Below are positions 36,241 through 45,945 of a DNA stretch of 64,000 nt, piece after piece. A model generated the notes under the pieces. The model made no database searches. It was not told the origin of the DNA and worked only from the letters and a program-made list of their open reading frames with translations. The position numbers were made by a program, and so were the translations under genes. Origin of the DNA: Cyclobacteriaceae bacterium (GTDB lineage: Bacteria > Bacteroidota > Bacteroidia > Cytophagales > Cyclobacteriaceae); assembly GCA_019638395.1 (NCBI GenBank), contig JAHBTX010000005.1, positions 310,001 through 374,000 of the forward strand, given 5' to 3'. How positions within the stretch are numbered: position 1 is the first letter of the stretch; every line of letters starts with the position of its first letter.

Positions 36241-37893
36241 TTACTCCCAAACAACAACCCCCGGCTGCGTATGGTACCAGGTGGAATACTTAGGTAAATG
36301 TATTTTCTCCACTTCGTTTCGCTTAACTTTTAATGTGGGCGTAAGCAACCCATTCTCTACCGTCCAATCTGTTTTCATCACTACAATTTTCTCAAGCCTT
36401 TCATACGTCTCCAATTCTGGATTTATTAAGGCAATAGAATTTTCCAACCCCTGAATCAGTTCTGCTTTTTGTTTTGCTTTTCCTGCTGGAGAAAGTACCA
36501 CCAACGCAATAGGCTGCGGAATACCCATTCCCACAACGCAAACCTGATCGATATCCGAGTTCGCCAATAATTTCATTTCTATTGGAGTAGGTGCAATGTA
36601 TTTTCCTTTATCGGTTTTAAACTGATCCTTCACCCTGCCGGTTATCTTCAAAAATCCATCGGCCGAAATTTCTCCCTGGTCGCCTGTTTTTAAATACCCA
36701 TCTTCATCAAACAACTCTTTGGTAAGCTCTGGTTCTTTGTAATACCCCAATGTAAGCCCAGGGCACTTTACACGTATCTCTCCACCCTCCGCAATTTTTA
36801 CAAGCAAACCTTTAAAGGGTTTCCCTACCGTACCATGCCGGTTTGCTTCGTTGCGATTAAAGTGTGCATACACACAGTCCTCCGTCATGCCGTAGGCTTG
36901 CAAAATCTTCACGCCTAATTTTTCATACCATTGTAACAAGTCAACAGAAATAGGTGCAGCACCACTAAAAATTTGTTTCGCCCGCGAAAGCCCTATCCCC
37001 TTTTTTATTTTGTTTTTGATTAACGAACTAACCACAGGAATTTTTAGCAGCGTGTCCAATTTTTTCTGCGGAAGTTTTTCCAGAATTTTTTCTTGAAACT
37101 TAGCCCAGATACGAGGCACAGCAAAGAAGTGTGTGGGTTGTGTATCGGCCAGATTTTTAGGGAAGGATTCCAATGTTTCCGGAAACGAAAATGTGCCCCC
37201 TTGGTAAACGCCCATCAATTCAATGCCCATGCGCTCGGCAATATGGCTCATCGGTAAGTACGAAAACAAAATCGGGTGCATTTGTATGCCTAATTCTTTT
37301 GTGCCCTGTTGAATAGTACTATCAAACGCAGCTACTGAATGCATTACCCCTTTTGGTTTACCGGTTGTGCCCGATGTGTACATAATGGTTAACAGATCGT
37401 CTTGCTTCCAGGCATGTGGCTCTTGTACGGGCTCATATTTCGTTAACCAACTTTCCCACGTTTGGTCTGTATGTGTTCCATAGCTGGAAACACCCAGCGT
37501 AATTACGTTGGCAGGGATTCCGCTTTTCTGTTCTTCAAAATTATCGAGCTTGCCAGCAATGACCAGTTTTGATTCACTGTGATCCAGTATTTGTTTAATA
37601 GATGAAGCGGTGAGTGTTGCATAAAGTGGTACCGAAACATGGCCCGCCATCATAATCGCTAAATCGGCCATTACCCAATGCGCACAGTTTTTAGAGATTA
37701 GCGCAATAGTACTGCCTTGTGGAAAACCAAGGGATTTTAATCCTGTGGCTATCCGCCTGATTTCATTACTGGCTTGCTGGTAAGTCCATGTTTTCCATTG
37801 ACCGTTAAAGGGCTGGCGTAAAAAAGGCTGCGTTGGGATTTCTTTTTCCCACTTTAGAAACTGCAGCAGAGGAGTGCTTGCATTCATAAACAT
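36241..37893 (-). CDS. Long-chain acyl-CoA synthetase (AMP-dependent ligase)
   Basis: The 550-residue ANL-superfamily enzyme activates fatty acids to acyl-CoA through an acyl-adenylate. The P-loop-like motif is LLTIMYTSGTTGKPKGVMHS (about 168-187), followed by SYLPMSHIAERMG, GAAPISVDLLQWYEKLGVKILQAYGMTEDC, and the C-terminal hinge YLKTGDQGEISADGFLKITGRVKDQFKTDKGKYIAPTPIE. It is slightly shorter than typical 590-residue Bacteroidota FadD-like proteins but complete. An alternative ATG lies two codons on. No operon partner. Confidence 0.93.
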   Translation of the reverse strand: MFMNASTPLLQFLKWEKEIPTQPFLRQPFNGQWKTWTYQQASNEIRRIATGLKSLGFPQGSTIALISKNCAHWVMADLAIMMAGHVSVPLYATLTASSIKQILDHSESKLVIAGKLDNFEEQKSGIPANVITLGVSSYGTHTDQTWESWLTKYEPVQEPHAWKQDDLLTIMYTSGTTGKPKGVMHSVAAFDSTIQQGTKELGIQMHPILFSYLPMSHIAERMGIELMGVYQGGTFSFPETLESFPKNLADTQPTHFFAVPRIWAKFQEKILEKLPQKKLDTLLKIPVVSSLIKNKIKKGIGLSRAKQIFSGAAPISVDLLQWYEKLGVKILQAYGMTEDCVYAHFNRNEANRHGTVGKPFKGLLVKIAEGGEIRVKCPGLTLGYYKEPELTKELFDEDGYLKTGDQGEISADGFLKITGRVKDQFKTDKGKYIAPTPIEMKLLANSDIDQVCVVGMGIPQPIALVVLSPAGKAKQKAELIQGLENSIALINPELETYERLEKIVVMKTDWTVENGLLTPTLKVKRNEVEKIHLPKYSTWYHTQPGVVVWE

Positions 37894-38024
37894 TAGGTTT
37901 GGTATGTCTATTTAGCAATATATATCCACAATGAAAAACAAATTCATTATTTACGAACAGGTGGTTGCCTTTGGAGTTTGGGAGGTTTTGTTTAACAACA
38001 ATGTCGTATCAGGATTCTGTTTGT

Positions 38025-39128
38025 AGTTGATTTTGTGAAAGCTTGTTACAATGGCCCGCAACGGTGTCGGAAAACTGAATGCAGCCCTTGTAAATAGGAT
38101 TAACCTGATTTATCTCGATTAACATGCTCCAGCGGAGCATCCTGTTTGTAAAAACTTAGTAAGCATCAAGAGCATGTCGCCTGCGCACGTAATTGAAATG
38201 CAACCCGTTCAGCGACATAACGCACGAGTTGATTTTGTGAAAATCTATCTTGTCGCAAATCCTAACTAATGGACTTCTAAAAATTCCTGATCGTATTTAA
38301 ATCATGAAATTGAAGAAATCCCAACCGCACTCCCACCGTAACTTCATGCGTTGTAAACTGTGTGCCTACCGATTTTCCCGTAGGCAACTCAAACACATAC
38401 GCAAACCGCAGGTTATCGCCCAGGTTAATTTGTGCAAAGGCCCCATAGGTAGTAAGGTTTCGTGTAAACAACCCCAGCGAGTAACTATCATCTACTTTGA
38501 GCGATGCCGCATAATCCATTGATACAGGGGCCCCACTTACCAGGCGCGCCATTACCCACGGCTTTACTTTTATGCGATACGAAAGTTGAAACACATAGGC
38601 CGCCAGGGCATACGCATGTTGGTTATACAAACTGGTGCTGTATGCTTCAACGGTGGTGGTGGCCTTTAGCAGTTTAGGAACCGAAAGACCAACCATAAAT
38701 TTTTCGCTGCGCAAAATTAAGCCCGTACCCAAATTGGGCTTCCATTCGCTTTGGTTCGCAAACTTCCCATCGGCCGGGTCGAACAGTACCTGGGCGTAAT
38801 CGGTTTGGTAGTTAATTATACCCCCCTGCAAACCAAATGAAAGTTTAACATCGGTACTCAGTGGCAAATGATAGCCATAGGTAAATATGGCTTCGGTGGT
38901 TTTGTCGGCCCCCACTCTATCTTGCAACACAATTAAACCGGCACCCATTCTATTGTTGTTAAGTGCCAGGTGTGCGTTGGCATTCATGGTTACAGGGCTG
39001 CCTTCAAAACCAGCCCACTGTTTCCGATACACAACGGAAGCCGAAAAATCTGTTGTGCTACCCGAATAGGCCGGATTAATCAACAACGGATTATTTATGT
39101 ATTGAGAATAAAGTGGGTCTTGTTGGGC
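38025..39128. repeat. Long near-identical duplicate tract, copy A
   Basis: This 1,104-bp tract matches 46086-47189 at a constant offset of 8,061 bp. By eye I found one difference (C at 38206, T at 46267). It covers a noncoding repeat and all of the PorP/SprF gene except the signal-peptide codons. The bases just upstream (37894-38024) hold nothing I can support. Confidence 0.92.
38088..38242. repeat. 155-bp intergenic repeat unit, copy A
   Basis: The unit runs from TTGTAAATAGG to GATTTTGTGAAA and contains the 17-bp hairpin ATGCTCC-AGC-GGAGCAT (38124-38140) followed by CCTGTTTGTA. Two more copies are at 45946 and 46149. It has no coding potential and resembles REP-type intergenic elements. Confidence 0.88.
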
Positions 39129-39179
39129 TAATGCACTCCAATTTGTAAGAAGTAAAAGGACATATATTAGCTTCTTCAT
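38277..39179 (-). CDS. PorP/SprF family T9SS-associated outer-membrane protein, copy A
   Basis: The 300-residue protein has a signal peptide (MKKLIYVLLLLTNWSALAQ) and begins QDPLYSQYINNPLLINPAYSGSTTDFSASVVYRKQWAGFEGSP, the hallmark of PorP/SprF proteins. A beta-barrel-like remainder follows. In the family, SprF is needed to export and attach type-B T9SS cargo such as the SprB adhesin. It is the last gene of a minus-strand operon, 5 bp after the type-B cargo gene, which fits a cargo-partner pair. The mature protein is identical to copy B at 46338, while the signal peptides differ. Confidence 0.95.
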   Translation of the reverse strand: MKKLIYVLLLLTNWSALAQQDPLYSQYINNPLLINPAYSGSTTDFSASVVYRKQWAGFEGSPVTMNANAHLALNNNRMGAGLIVLQDRVGADKTTEAIFTYGYHLPLSTDVKLSFGLQGGIINYQTDYAQVLFDPADGKFANQSEWKPNLGTGLILRSEKFMVGLSVPKLLKATTTVEAYSTSLYNQHAYALAAYVFQLSYRIKVKPWVMARLVSGAPVSMDYAASLKVDDSYSLGLFTRNLTTYGAFAQINLGDNLRFAYVFELPTGKSVGTQFTTHEVTVGVRLGFLQFHDLNTIRNF

Positions 39180-39184
39180 GGTGC

Positions 39185-41956
39185 TTAACGTTTTAAAGCA
39201 ATAAATCCATTGACTGATTTACCCTGCGGAAAATCTAATTTATAGAAATAGGTTCCGGATGGCAGCTCTTTACCTGCGCTTGTTTGACCAGCAAATACGC
39301 CTGATACATTATCATAGTTGGTTCGCTCGTAAACCACATCGCCCCAACGATTCAGAATGGTGATTTTATTGTTGGTTGCTCCTTCAATTACATCCAAATA
39401 TTTGATGTATAAAAAATCATTGATGCCATCGCCATCGGGCGTAATGCCATTAAACACTTTCACAACACCCACCACATCAATATCCAGCACTTGTTGTGCA
39501 CACGCTGCGGCAAGGTCGCACACTTCAAGTGTTATGCGATCAATTCCCGTAAAGGGATTGCCCGCATAATCAATTAGTAGATTTAACGCTGCATCAACCA
39601 ATGCAGGCTGCCCGCGCGCTGTTTGGTTATTCACTACCCGGAGTGAATTAAAATTGATGTTACCATCTGCATCCGAAACAAGAGGTGTTAAGTCAAACCT
39701 AAGTTCACCTTCTATTTGAGCCGCCAAGGCAACAACTTCTATTTGAGGTGGCCGATTAATACCACCACCTGTACATTCCAAACCTGTTGCTGTTACTGTA
39801 ATAACATCAGATACCGGTGAAAGACAATTAGCCGCATTACCTACTACCAACGAATGGGTACCCGCTGTCGATACTGAAATACCTTGCTTGGATTGGCCAC
39901 CCGACCATGCGTAAATGGTAAACCCTGATGGCCCCAATAACCCCACTGAATTATTTCCACACAATTGTGTGCTTCCAAAAACATCAACTACCGGTTTAGC
40001 TGGTGTAGTAAATGTTCGCACGGTTATAACATTGGAAGGCGCGCTAAAACAGTTACTTCCATCTGCCACAATTACAGAATAATCTCCGGCCGCGTTTATC
40101 GAAATAGTTTGGGTTGTAGCTCCGTTGGACCATTGATAGGTAAAACCGGTTGGTGCCGATAACGTTACGAAAGCACCATCACATAAATCGGTGGCACCAG
40201 CGGCTGTAATTGCAGGAACTGCCGGTCGGGCTGAAACAATAATGATTGCCGGTGCCGAAGGTTGGCTGGTACAAGTACCATCGCCAACCACTACAGTATA
40301 ATTACCCGAAACTGTTACAACAATTTCTCGTGTGGCTTCACCATTCGACCAGAGGTAGGATGAAAAACCAATCGGAGCACTTAGTCTGATGGAATTACCT
40401 TCGCAGATAGTAGCACTATTGATATTTAACAGCGGTGGTGTGGTGTTGATTACTGTTGCTACAACTGTGGTGCGATTGCTCTCACAAAGAGTTACCGGAT
40501 CAAACACACTTACAAAAAAATTGGTGGTAGTGGTAACGGAGGGAGTTGTAAATACAGATCCTGTAAACAAAACGGTTGTTGACGTAGCATCTGCATACCA
40601 GCGATAAACCTGCGAACCAATTGCGCCTGAAGTAGCGGTTAATACCAGCGTTCCGTTATTACATCGGCTTGCACCCGTGGCTACCGGTTGCAATGGAGGC
40701 GTACATGCAAGTACCGTAAAAGGTTTTGTTTCGATTGGGCTCCAGATTCCGTCTGCATCTTGCACCCGAATGCTAAGTGAGCGCGTTCCTGATGATACAC
40801 CACTTAAAATAATTGAAAAATTTTCATTTATGACTGGGCCCGGTGTAACCACTAATGGAGCACCATTTCCCTCACCAGGATCAGTACCATCATAAAAATA
40901 TTCGGCTGCCACAATATCGCCCATGGTGGGATTGGCCGGTGTAACATAAAAGCCTCGCATTTCAAACAAACCCCACATACCCGCTGCGTCTTTCGTGCGA
41001 ATTGTAAGAAAATGAAAACCGGGAGTAAGTGCAGTTGTTGGAACATCTAGTGTAAAATTTGAAATCGCACCAGCAGGAATTGAAAGTGCTGTTCCATTTC
41101 CAATACCTGGATCGGAATCAAAAAAATATTCAGCGGTAATAAGATTGGCAGCATCGGTAGCGGAAGAAGAAATGTAAAACCCACGCGCTTCAAAAATTCC
41201 CCACTTACCATTAGTACCTTTTGTACGAATACCCAGAAAATGAAACCCGGGTGTAAGACTTGCAGTTGGAATGCTGGCCGTAAAGTTTACCGTGCTTCCG
41301 GATGCAACAGGCAATGCAATTCCATTGCCGTTACCGGGATCGGTATCAACAAAATATTCGGCCGCAGCAATATCAGGCGAATTGGTTGTTGATGCCGTAA
41401 TGTAAAAACCACGGGCTTCAAACAATCCCCATTTGCCACTTGCATCTTTTACTCTGATAACCAGAAAGTGAAAGCCTGCTGCAAGGCTTCCGGTTGGAAT
41501 TGGAATGGTGAAAGTAGCATTAGCTCCTGGTGTTATTGAAATGGGGGTGCCGTTTCCAATTCCGGGATCAGTATCCAGAAAGTATTCAGCAGCTGCAAGG
41601 TTTGCCGCATTGCTGGTAGAAGTTGTTATATAAAACCCACGCGGTTCAAACTGACTCCAGCCCAGGTTTGTTTCACTTACCCGTAGCCCTAACATGTGAA
41701 AGCCTTGCGGCAATGCACCGGTTGGAATAGCGGTGGTGAACGTAACATTAGCACCGGGTGTAATCGTAATAGGTGTTCCGTTGCCCGGCCCGGGATCTGA
41801 GTTAAAAAAATATTCAGCCCGCGAAATGGTTTGAGCGGAGATGGATGATGAGATGAGCAGCAGAATTAGAAATTGCCGATAGTCAATAGTCAATAGTGAA
41901 TGTAAAAGACTATCGACTATGAACTGAAGACTAAGAACTATGTGCTTCGACTTCAT
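39185..41956 (-). CDS. Repeat-rich T9SS type-B cargo protein, copy A
   Basis: About 923 residues. After a hydrophobic segment (LILLLISSSISAQ) come five tandem repeats of roughly 75 residues, each with AEYFFDSDPGxGNG followed by a beta strand and FHFLxIRxKDAxGxWGxFExRGFYI. Next are an Ig-like domain (CTPPLQPVATGASRCNNGTLVLTA) and three SxPxGFxxYxWSxGxxxxxI modules. A cadherin-like part leads into the type-B sorting domain (FNGITPDGDGINDFLYIKYLDVIEGATNNKITILNRWGDVVYE to GFIALKR). This C-terminus directs export by T9SS and surface attachment. The N-terminus is odd: the first 28 codons come from a low-complexity tract, so the true start may be later. Confidence 0.92.
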   Translation of the reverse strand: MKSKHIVLSLQFIVDSLLHSLLTIDYRQFLILLLISSSISAQTISRAEYFFNSDPGPGNGTPITITPGANVTFTTAIPTGALPQGFHMLGLRVSETNLGWSQFEPRGFYITTSTSNAANLAAAEYFLDTDPGIGNGTPISITPGANATFTIPIPTGSLAAGFHFLVIRVKDASGKWGLFEARGFYITASTTNSPDIAAAEYFVDTDPGNGNGIALPVASGSTVNFTASIPTASLTPGFHFLGIRTKGTNGKWGIFEARGFYISSSATDAANLITAEYFFDSDPGIGNGTALSIPAGAISNFTLDVPTTALTPGFHFLTIRTKDAAGMWGLFEMRGFYVTPANPTMGDIVAAEYFYDGTDPGEGNGAPLVVTPGPVINENFSIILSGVSSGTRSLSIRVQDADGIWSPIETKPFTVLACTPPLQPVATGASRCNNGTLVLTATSGAIGSQVYRWYADATSTTVLFTGSVFTTPSVTTTTNFFVSVFDPVTLCESNRTTVVATVINTTPPLLNINSATICEGNSIRLSAPIGFSSYLWSNGEATREIVVTVSGNYTVVVGDGTCTSQPSAPAIIIVSARPAVPAITAAGATDLCDGAFVTLSAPTGFTYQWSNGATTQTISINAAGDYSVIVADGSNCFSAPSNVITVRTFTTPAKPVVDVFGSTQLCGNNSVGLLGPSGFTIYAWSGGQSKQGISVSTAGTHSLVVGNAANCLSPVSDVITVTATGLECTGGGINRPPQIEVVALAAQIEGELRFDLTPLVSDADGNINFNSLRVVNNQTARGQPALVDAALNLLIDYAGNPFTGIDRITLEVCDLAAACAQQVLDIDVVGVVKVFNGITPDGDGINDFLYIKYLDVIEGATNNKITILNRWGDVVYERTNYDNVSGVFAGQTSAGKELPSGTYFYKLDFPQGKSVNGFIALKR
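41877..41942. repeat. Low-complexity ATAGTC/GACTAT word tract at the 5' end of cargo gene A
   Basis: The plus strand reads ATAGTCAATAGTCAATAGTGAA, then AGACTATCGACTATGAACTG, so the words AGTC and GACTA recur and can pair. This is the style of noncoding spacers seen between genes here, yet it falls within the coding frame upstream of the signal-peptide core. Confidence 0.6.
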
Positions 41957-41964
41957 CAACCTAA

Positions 41965-43086
41965 TTAATTACTCTTCCGTGCTTCAACCGTTACACTTAG
42001 GTTGCCACCGGGTGTTACCGTAGGTGTAGTTATATTCATACTAAAGATGCGCGGCAACCGACTGTTGCGACTATTAGTCCAGTTTAAACTGCCCACCGCA
42101 TCAAACAACAAGCCCAGGTCTTTGCCATCGCTACCCGAATTATTGGCCGGGCCACTCGCAATGGTAAAGTTGAGTAACGGGCTACCGTTATTTCCGTTAA
42201 TAATGGCTTGATCGGCCATGGCAGGACTTGTATTAGCAATGTTTCCACCGCCATCTACGTTACTATTGACAGCCCACGGTGTAGCATTTGATATAGCATT
42301 GGCGGAGTTTAATGTGATGTTGTTGGTTATGTTATTGGAAAATGTACTGAAGCTAAGGTTAAGCCCGGCATTAACCTGATTAAAGATATTATTGGTTAGT
42401 GTAAGGAATCGACAATTGGAAGAAAACAATGCTATTGTACTACCACCACTGTTATTGTTGCTGTAAAAAAGGTTATGGTCGAATCGAACATTTACACTAT
42501 TGGTAAGCGAGTTCACCATAAAGGAAACAGCACCAGTATTAAAAAAGAACATATTATTCTGAAAAAGAAAATTCTGATAGGTGCTGGATGAAAAATTCAG
42601 GTAGTGATAGAAGAGACAACCCTCAAAAAGAAATCCGGATGCTGCAAGTTGAAATTCAATGTTAAGATTAAACTGGCACCGGATAATCCGGATGTTGTTA
42701 ACACCAAAATCACCAGTTACTGCATTTCGCGAAAGAGTTGCCGTGCTTACAAATATAAGGCCGTGCAATTCCGAGCCATCGGGGCTGCCACCCGCTGGCG
42801 AATTTCTAATGTTTACTCCGTTAACGATTGCTGATAAGGGCAGGTTTTTATCAGGTGCCCAACCGGGGCCAATTACGGTTATCCTTTTATCTACTATATC
42901 AAATCCCGCATAAACGTTAGGGCTTCCATATACATATACCGTGTCGCTATCTGCACTGGCATCAATAGCCGCCTGAATGGTACTGAACTGACCAATTGTG
43001 CTGGGGTTACTGCTTACTGTGCGCACAGTTGCTTGTGAATAACTCGCAACAATGATTGCAAAGAGGAATAAATAGTATTTTTTCAT
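41965..43086 (-). CDS. Exported parallel beta-helix protein, copy A
   Basis: From the ATG at 43086 the protein has 373 residues with a signal peptide (MKKYYLFLFAIIVASYSQA). The mature start TVRTVSSNPSTIGQFSTIQAAIDASADSDTVYVYGSP is a pectate-lyase-like opening. Asparagine-rich beta-helix rungs follow (FLFQNNMFFFN, VRFDHNLFYSNNNSG and LTLTNNIFNQVNAG). It ends in a short Ig-like strand (PTVTPGGNLSVTVEARKSN) and has no recognisable sorting domain. It heads the minus-strand operon, 8 bp before the cargo gene. The homologue in module B is at 49541. Confidence 0.86.
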   Translation of the reverse strand: MKKYYLFLFAIIVASYSQATVRTVSSNPSTIGQFSTIQAAIDASADSDTVYVYGSPNVYAGFDIVDKRITVIGPGWAPDKNLPLSAIVNGVNIRNSPAGGSPDGSELHGLIFVSTATLSRNAVTGDFGVNNIRIIRCQFNLNIEFQLAASGFLFEGCLFYHYLNFSSSTYQNFLFQNNMFFFNTGAVSFMVNSLTNSVNVRFDHNLFYSNNNSGGSTIALFSSNCRFLTLTNNIFNQVNAGLNLSFSTFSNNITNNITLNSANAISNATPWAVNSNVDGGGNIANTSPAMADQAIINGNNGSPLLNFTIASGPANNSGSDGKDLGLLFDAVGSLNWTNSRNSRLPRIFSMNITTPTVTPGGNLSVTVEARKSN

Positions 43087-43151
43087 AAACAAGAAGCTTT
43101 CAAAGTATGGCTACCAACCAGTTAAAAATAGAATCGCGGTGCATATCACTC

Positions 43152-43197
43152 AATACCTGAAAGTGATGAATTATACCTGCGAAAAAATACCTGAAAG
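43152..43197. promoter_or_regulatory. Two direct repeats in the divergent control region of module A
   Basis: AATACCTGAAAG occurs at 43152-43163 and again at 43186-43197, with a partial ATACCTG at 43173. They lie in the 185-bp gap between the divergent beta-helix and kinase genes, a natural site for the response regulator. I do not see the motif in the corresponding gap of module B. Confidence 0.5.
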
Positions 43198-43271
43198 CAG
43201 GTAGAACCTGATACGATTTTGATACCTTATATTTAAGAAAAAGTGTGCCTATTCGGTTTAAATAATAGGTT

Positions 43272-45215
43272 ATGTTAAGATTAGCGGTTGGGTTAATCAT
43301 GGTTTGGTTGTGCTGCCCCCCGGCACAAAGCCAGGAAAAAACAGACAGTTTATTAGTTCAATTAGCATCCGCTGAAAGTGATAGCACCCGCTCTGATTTA
43401 TTGTTTCAGATTGGAAGAGAGCATTGGTTTAAACGCAATTTTCCGGAAGCTACCCACTATCTAAGGCAAGCTTTGCATATCGGGATTAAAAGTGGCTATA
43501 AACTCAATCAGGCCGATGCGTACAATTTGCTGGCAAACGTGTATTTGAAACAACAGGTGTATGACTCTGCTTTTGAGTATTTAGAAAGAGCCCTTCATAC
43601 GCAAGATGAAAAGTTTGTTCCTCATATACATGAAACCTATAGTAAGCTTTACTATCAATTAGGAGATTATCAAACTTCCCTCAAATACGCATTAGAATCA
43701 GCCGATGGGTTTGAGAAAATGAGGGATGCAAAATTTAATGTTCAACTGGTATTTGCATACATTGTAATTGGCGACATCTTAAATGCAATGGGGAAGGTCG
43801 ATGATGCTTTTAACTATTATCAAAAAGCATACATTCGAGCTAAGCAAGAGTCTAAAAACTGGTATGTAAAAACACCTTTGCTTCGAATCGCGGCATATTA
43901 CCTTACTTTAGGCAACTATGATAAAGCACAGCTTTTATACGACACTATCATCACTATCGATAAAAATGCTATTAGTCTGGAGCCAACCATGTTTAGTTAT
44001 GAAGGGTTAGGAGATATTGCCATACAAAAGAAGAATTACAGGCAGGCAATACTTCATTATCGCGAAGCATTACGCTATGCCTTAGAAAAAGGCTTTTCAG
44101 CTAGCATTAGTAACTTCTATTTTAAGCTTGGCTCTGCATTTATAGCCAAAGGACAACAAGATTCGGCACAGTATTACCTTACTTTAGCAGTTAAAAAATC
44201 CGAGACTGGAAAAAATTATACGACACTTCAAGCTTCCTATGCTGCGTTAGCAACACTTTATAAACAACAAGGGCATTTTAAAAATGCACTGCGGGCATTC
44301 GAACTCCATAAAGCCTACTCCGATAGTGTGCTGAATGTCGAGCGTCTTCATTCCGTTACCAAACTCGAAGCTTTATACCGCACCCGGCAAAAAGAAAATG
44401 AAATTATCCGGCTGCAACAGGAAAGTGCCTTTCAAATCAGAAAAAGAAACATCTATGTTGGTATCGGAATCGGGTTAATAATGGTGCTGTGTATCATTTT
44501 TATTTTAGCAAGACGCAACTACCGTAACATAGAGCGCTTACAGGAACAAAGGGTAGAGCATTTGGAACAGCAGCAACAGGTTATTTCACTACAAGCCATG
44601 GTTAACGGCCAGGAAACCGAACGCAACCGGATAGCCAAAGACCTGCACGATGGCCTGGGCGGGCTATTCTCTACCATTAAAATGTACTTCAGCTCGTTAC
44701 AGCACCAAAAAAAAGACTTAAGAGAAGATGAGTTATTTCAAAAAAGTTATGCGTTGATCGATTCGGCCGCAGAAGAGATACGAAAAGTTGCACACAGCAT
44801 GATGCCTGAAGTGCTCATGAAGCTTGGATTAATAAATGCTATTAGGGATTTATGCGATAGTATTACTGCCGGAAAGTTAATTCGAGTCTCCTTAGAAGTA
44901 CATGGCATACATAACAGGCTTAATTCCAGCACCGAAATCATGCTTTATCGTATTATTCAGGAGCTGATCAATAATATATTAAAGCATGCCCAGGCAACCG
45001 AAGTAATTATACAATTCATTCGGGATGCCGAAAGATTAAGTGTTATAGTAGAAGATAACGGGAAGGGATTCAATACGCTTCATGTTAACATCGGTAACGG
45101 AAGTGGTTTGGAAGCAGTAAAAAGCCGGGTAAACTATTTAAATGGCCGTATGAGTATCGACTCTGCAAAAGGTGTAGGCACCACAGTTATGATGGACTTT
45201 TTAATTAATGAATAA
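43272..45215 (+). CDS. TPR sensor histidine kinase, module A
   Basis: The 647-residue protein has a signal/anchor (MLRLAVGLIMVWLCCPPAQS) and about ten TPR-like helical pairs in residues 30-370. A membrane segment follows near 398-416 (GIGIGLIMVLCIIFILA), then a coiled coil. The HisKA_3 dimerisation domain has RIAKDLHDGLGGLFSTIKMYF with phospho-acceptor His459. The HATPase_c domain shows the N box QELINNILKHAQA and the G boxes VEDNGKGFN and GNGSGLEAVKSRVNYLNG. This is the NarL-type kinase layout. The 3' end overlaps the regulator gene by 8 bp. Confidence 0.93.
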   Translation: MLRLAVGLIMVWLCCPPAQSQEKTDSLLVQLASAESDSTRSDLLFQIGREHWFKRNFPEATHYLRQALHIGIKSGYKLNQADAYNLLANVYLKQQVYDSAFEYLERALHTQDEKFVPHIHETYSKLYYQLGDYQTSLKYALESADGFEKMRDAKFNVQLVFAYIVIGDILNAMGKVDDAFNYYQKAYIRAKQESKNWYVKTPLLRIAAYYLTLGNYDKAQLLYDTIITIDKNAISLEPTMFSYEGLGDIAIQKKNYRQAILHYREALRYALEKGFSASISNFYFKLGSAFIAKGQQDSAQYYLTLAVKKSETGKNYTTLQASYAALATLYKQQGHFKNALRAFELHKAYSDSVLNVERLHSVTKLEALYRTRQKENEIIRLQQESAFQIRKRNIYVGIGIGLIMVLCIIFILARRNYRNIERLQEQRVEHLEQQQQVISLQAMVNGQETERNRIAKDLHDGLGGLFSTIKMYFSSLQHQKKDLREDELFQKSYALIDSAAEEIRKVAHSMMPEVLMKLGLINAIRDLCDSITAGKLIRVSLEVHGIHNRLNSSTEIMLYRIIQELINNILKHAQATEVIIQFIRDAERLSVIVEDNGKGFNTLHVNIGNGSGLEAVKSRVNYLNGRMSIDSAKGVGTTVMMDFLINE

Positions 45216-45842
45216 AATCACCTCCATACTTATAATTGATGATCACCCGTTGGTAGCAGATGGCATCCGTGCTATGTTGCGCGAGGCACCTGACTTACAA
45301 ATTACAGGAGTTTGCAAAACCGCACAGGATTCTTTTGAGTTTTTAAAAGTGCATAGCCCGGACATTATACTTTTAGATATAAGCCTGCCTGATATGGATG
45401 GATTGCAGGTGTGCACATCTATCCGTGCCAAAAATCAGGATTCAAAAATAATTGGACTTACATCAACTAACGAAGCCGGAATTATTACCGGACTATTGCA
45501 ACGCGGAGGTAATGGCTATTTGCTTAAAAACATGGAACGCAATGATTTATTAGATGCAATTAGCACAGTAAAGGCCGGAAAAATCTATTTGAGTAAGGCT
45601 GCTAATGAAAAAGTGTTAGAGCAATTTCAACGAAGCGAAACCAATAACCAACCTTTGTTAACGAGGCGCGAAAAAGAGATACTTGCTTTATTAGCAGAAG
45701 GATTAAACGGACCTGAAATAGCCAAAAACTTTTCCTTAGCCCCCTTACAGTAGAAACTCATCGAAAAAACCTATTACGAAAATTTAATGTACACAGCGTT
45801 CAATCATTGCTTAAAACAGCGCGCGATTTTGGTTTGCTTTAA
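45208..45842 (+). pseudogene. LuxR-type response regulator of module A, frameshifted in its DNA-binding domain
   Basis: The frame starts at ATG 45208 and encodes a receiver domain with Asp11, Asp12 and phospho-acceptor Asp57 (DIILLDISLPDMDG). It then runs into a LuxR helix-turn-helix (LTRREKEILALLAEGLNGPEIAKNF) but stops at 45753 after 181 residues. From about 45731 another frame continues SPLTVETHRKNLLRKFNVHSVQSLLKTARDFGLL, the missing recognition helix and C-terminus, ending at 45842. One added base in the T run at 45730-45733 would restore a 211-residue protein. So one base is missing, through mutation or a sequencing error. The truncated product could still be phosphorylated but would probably not bind DNA. 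Confidence 0.9.
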
Positions 45843-45945
45843 CCGCTTGTGTTTGCTTGTTTTTGAGATTAATCCATGCATTTCAATTCTCTCGACCCAC
45901 AAATTTAAATTCAATTCCACAAACAGGTAGCTCCATCGGAGCCCT

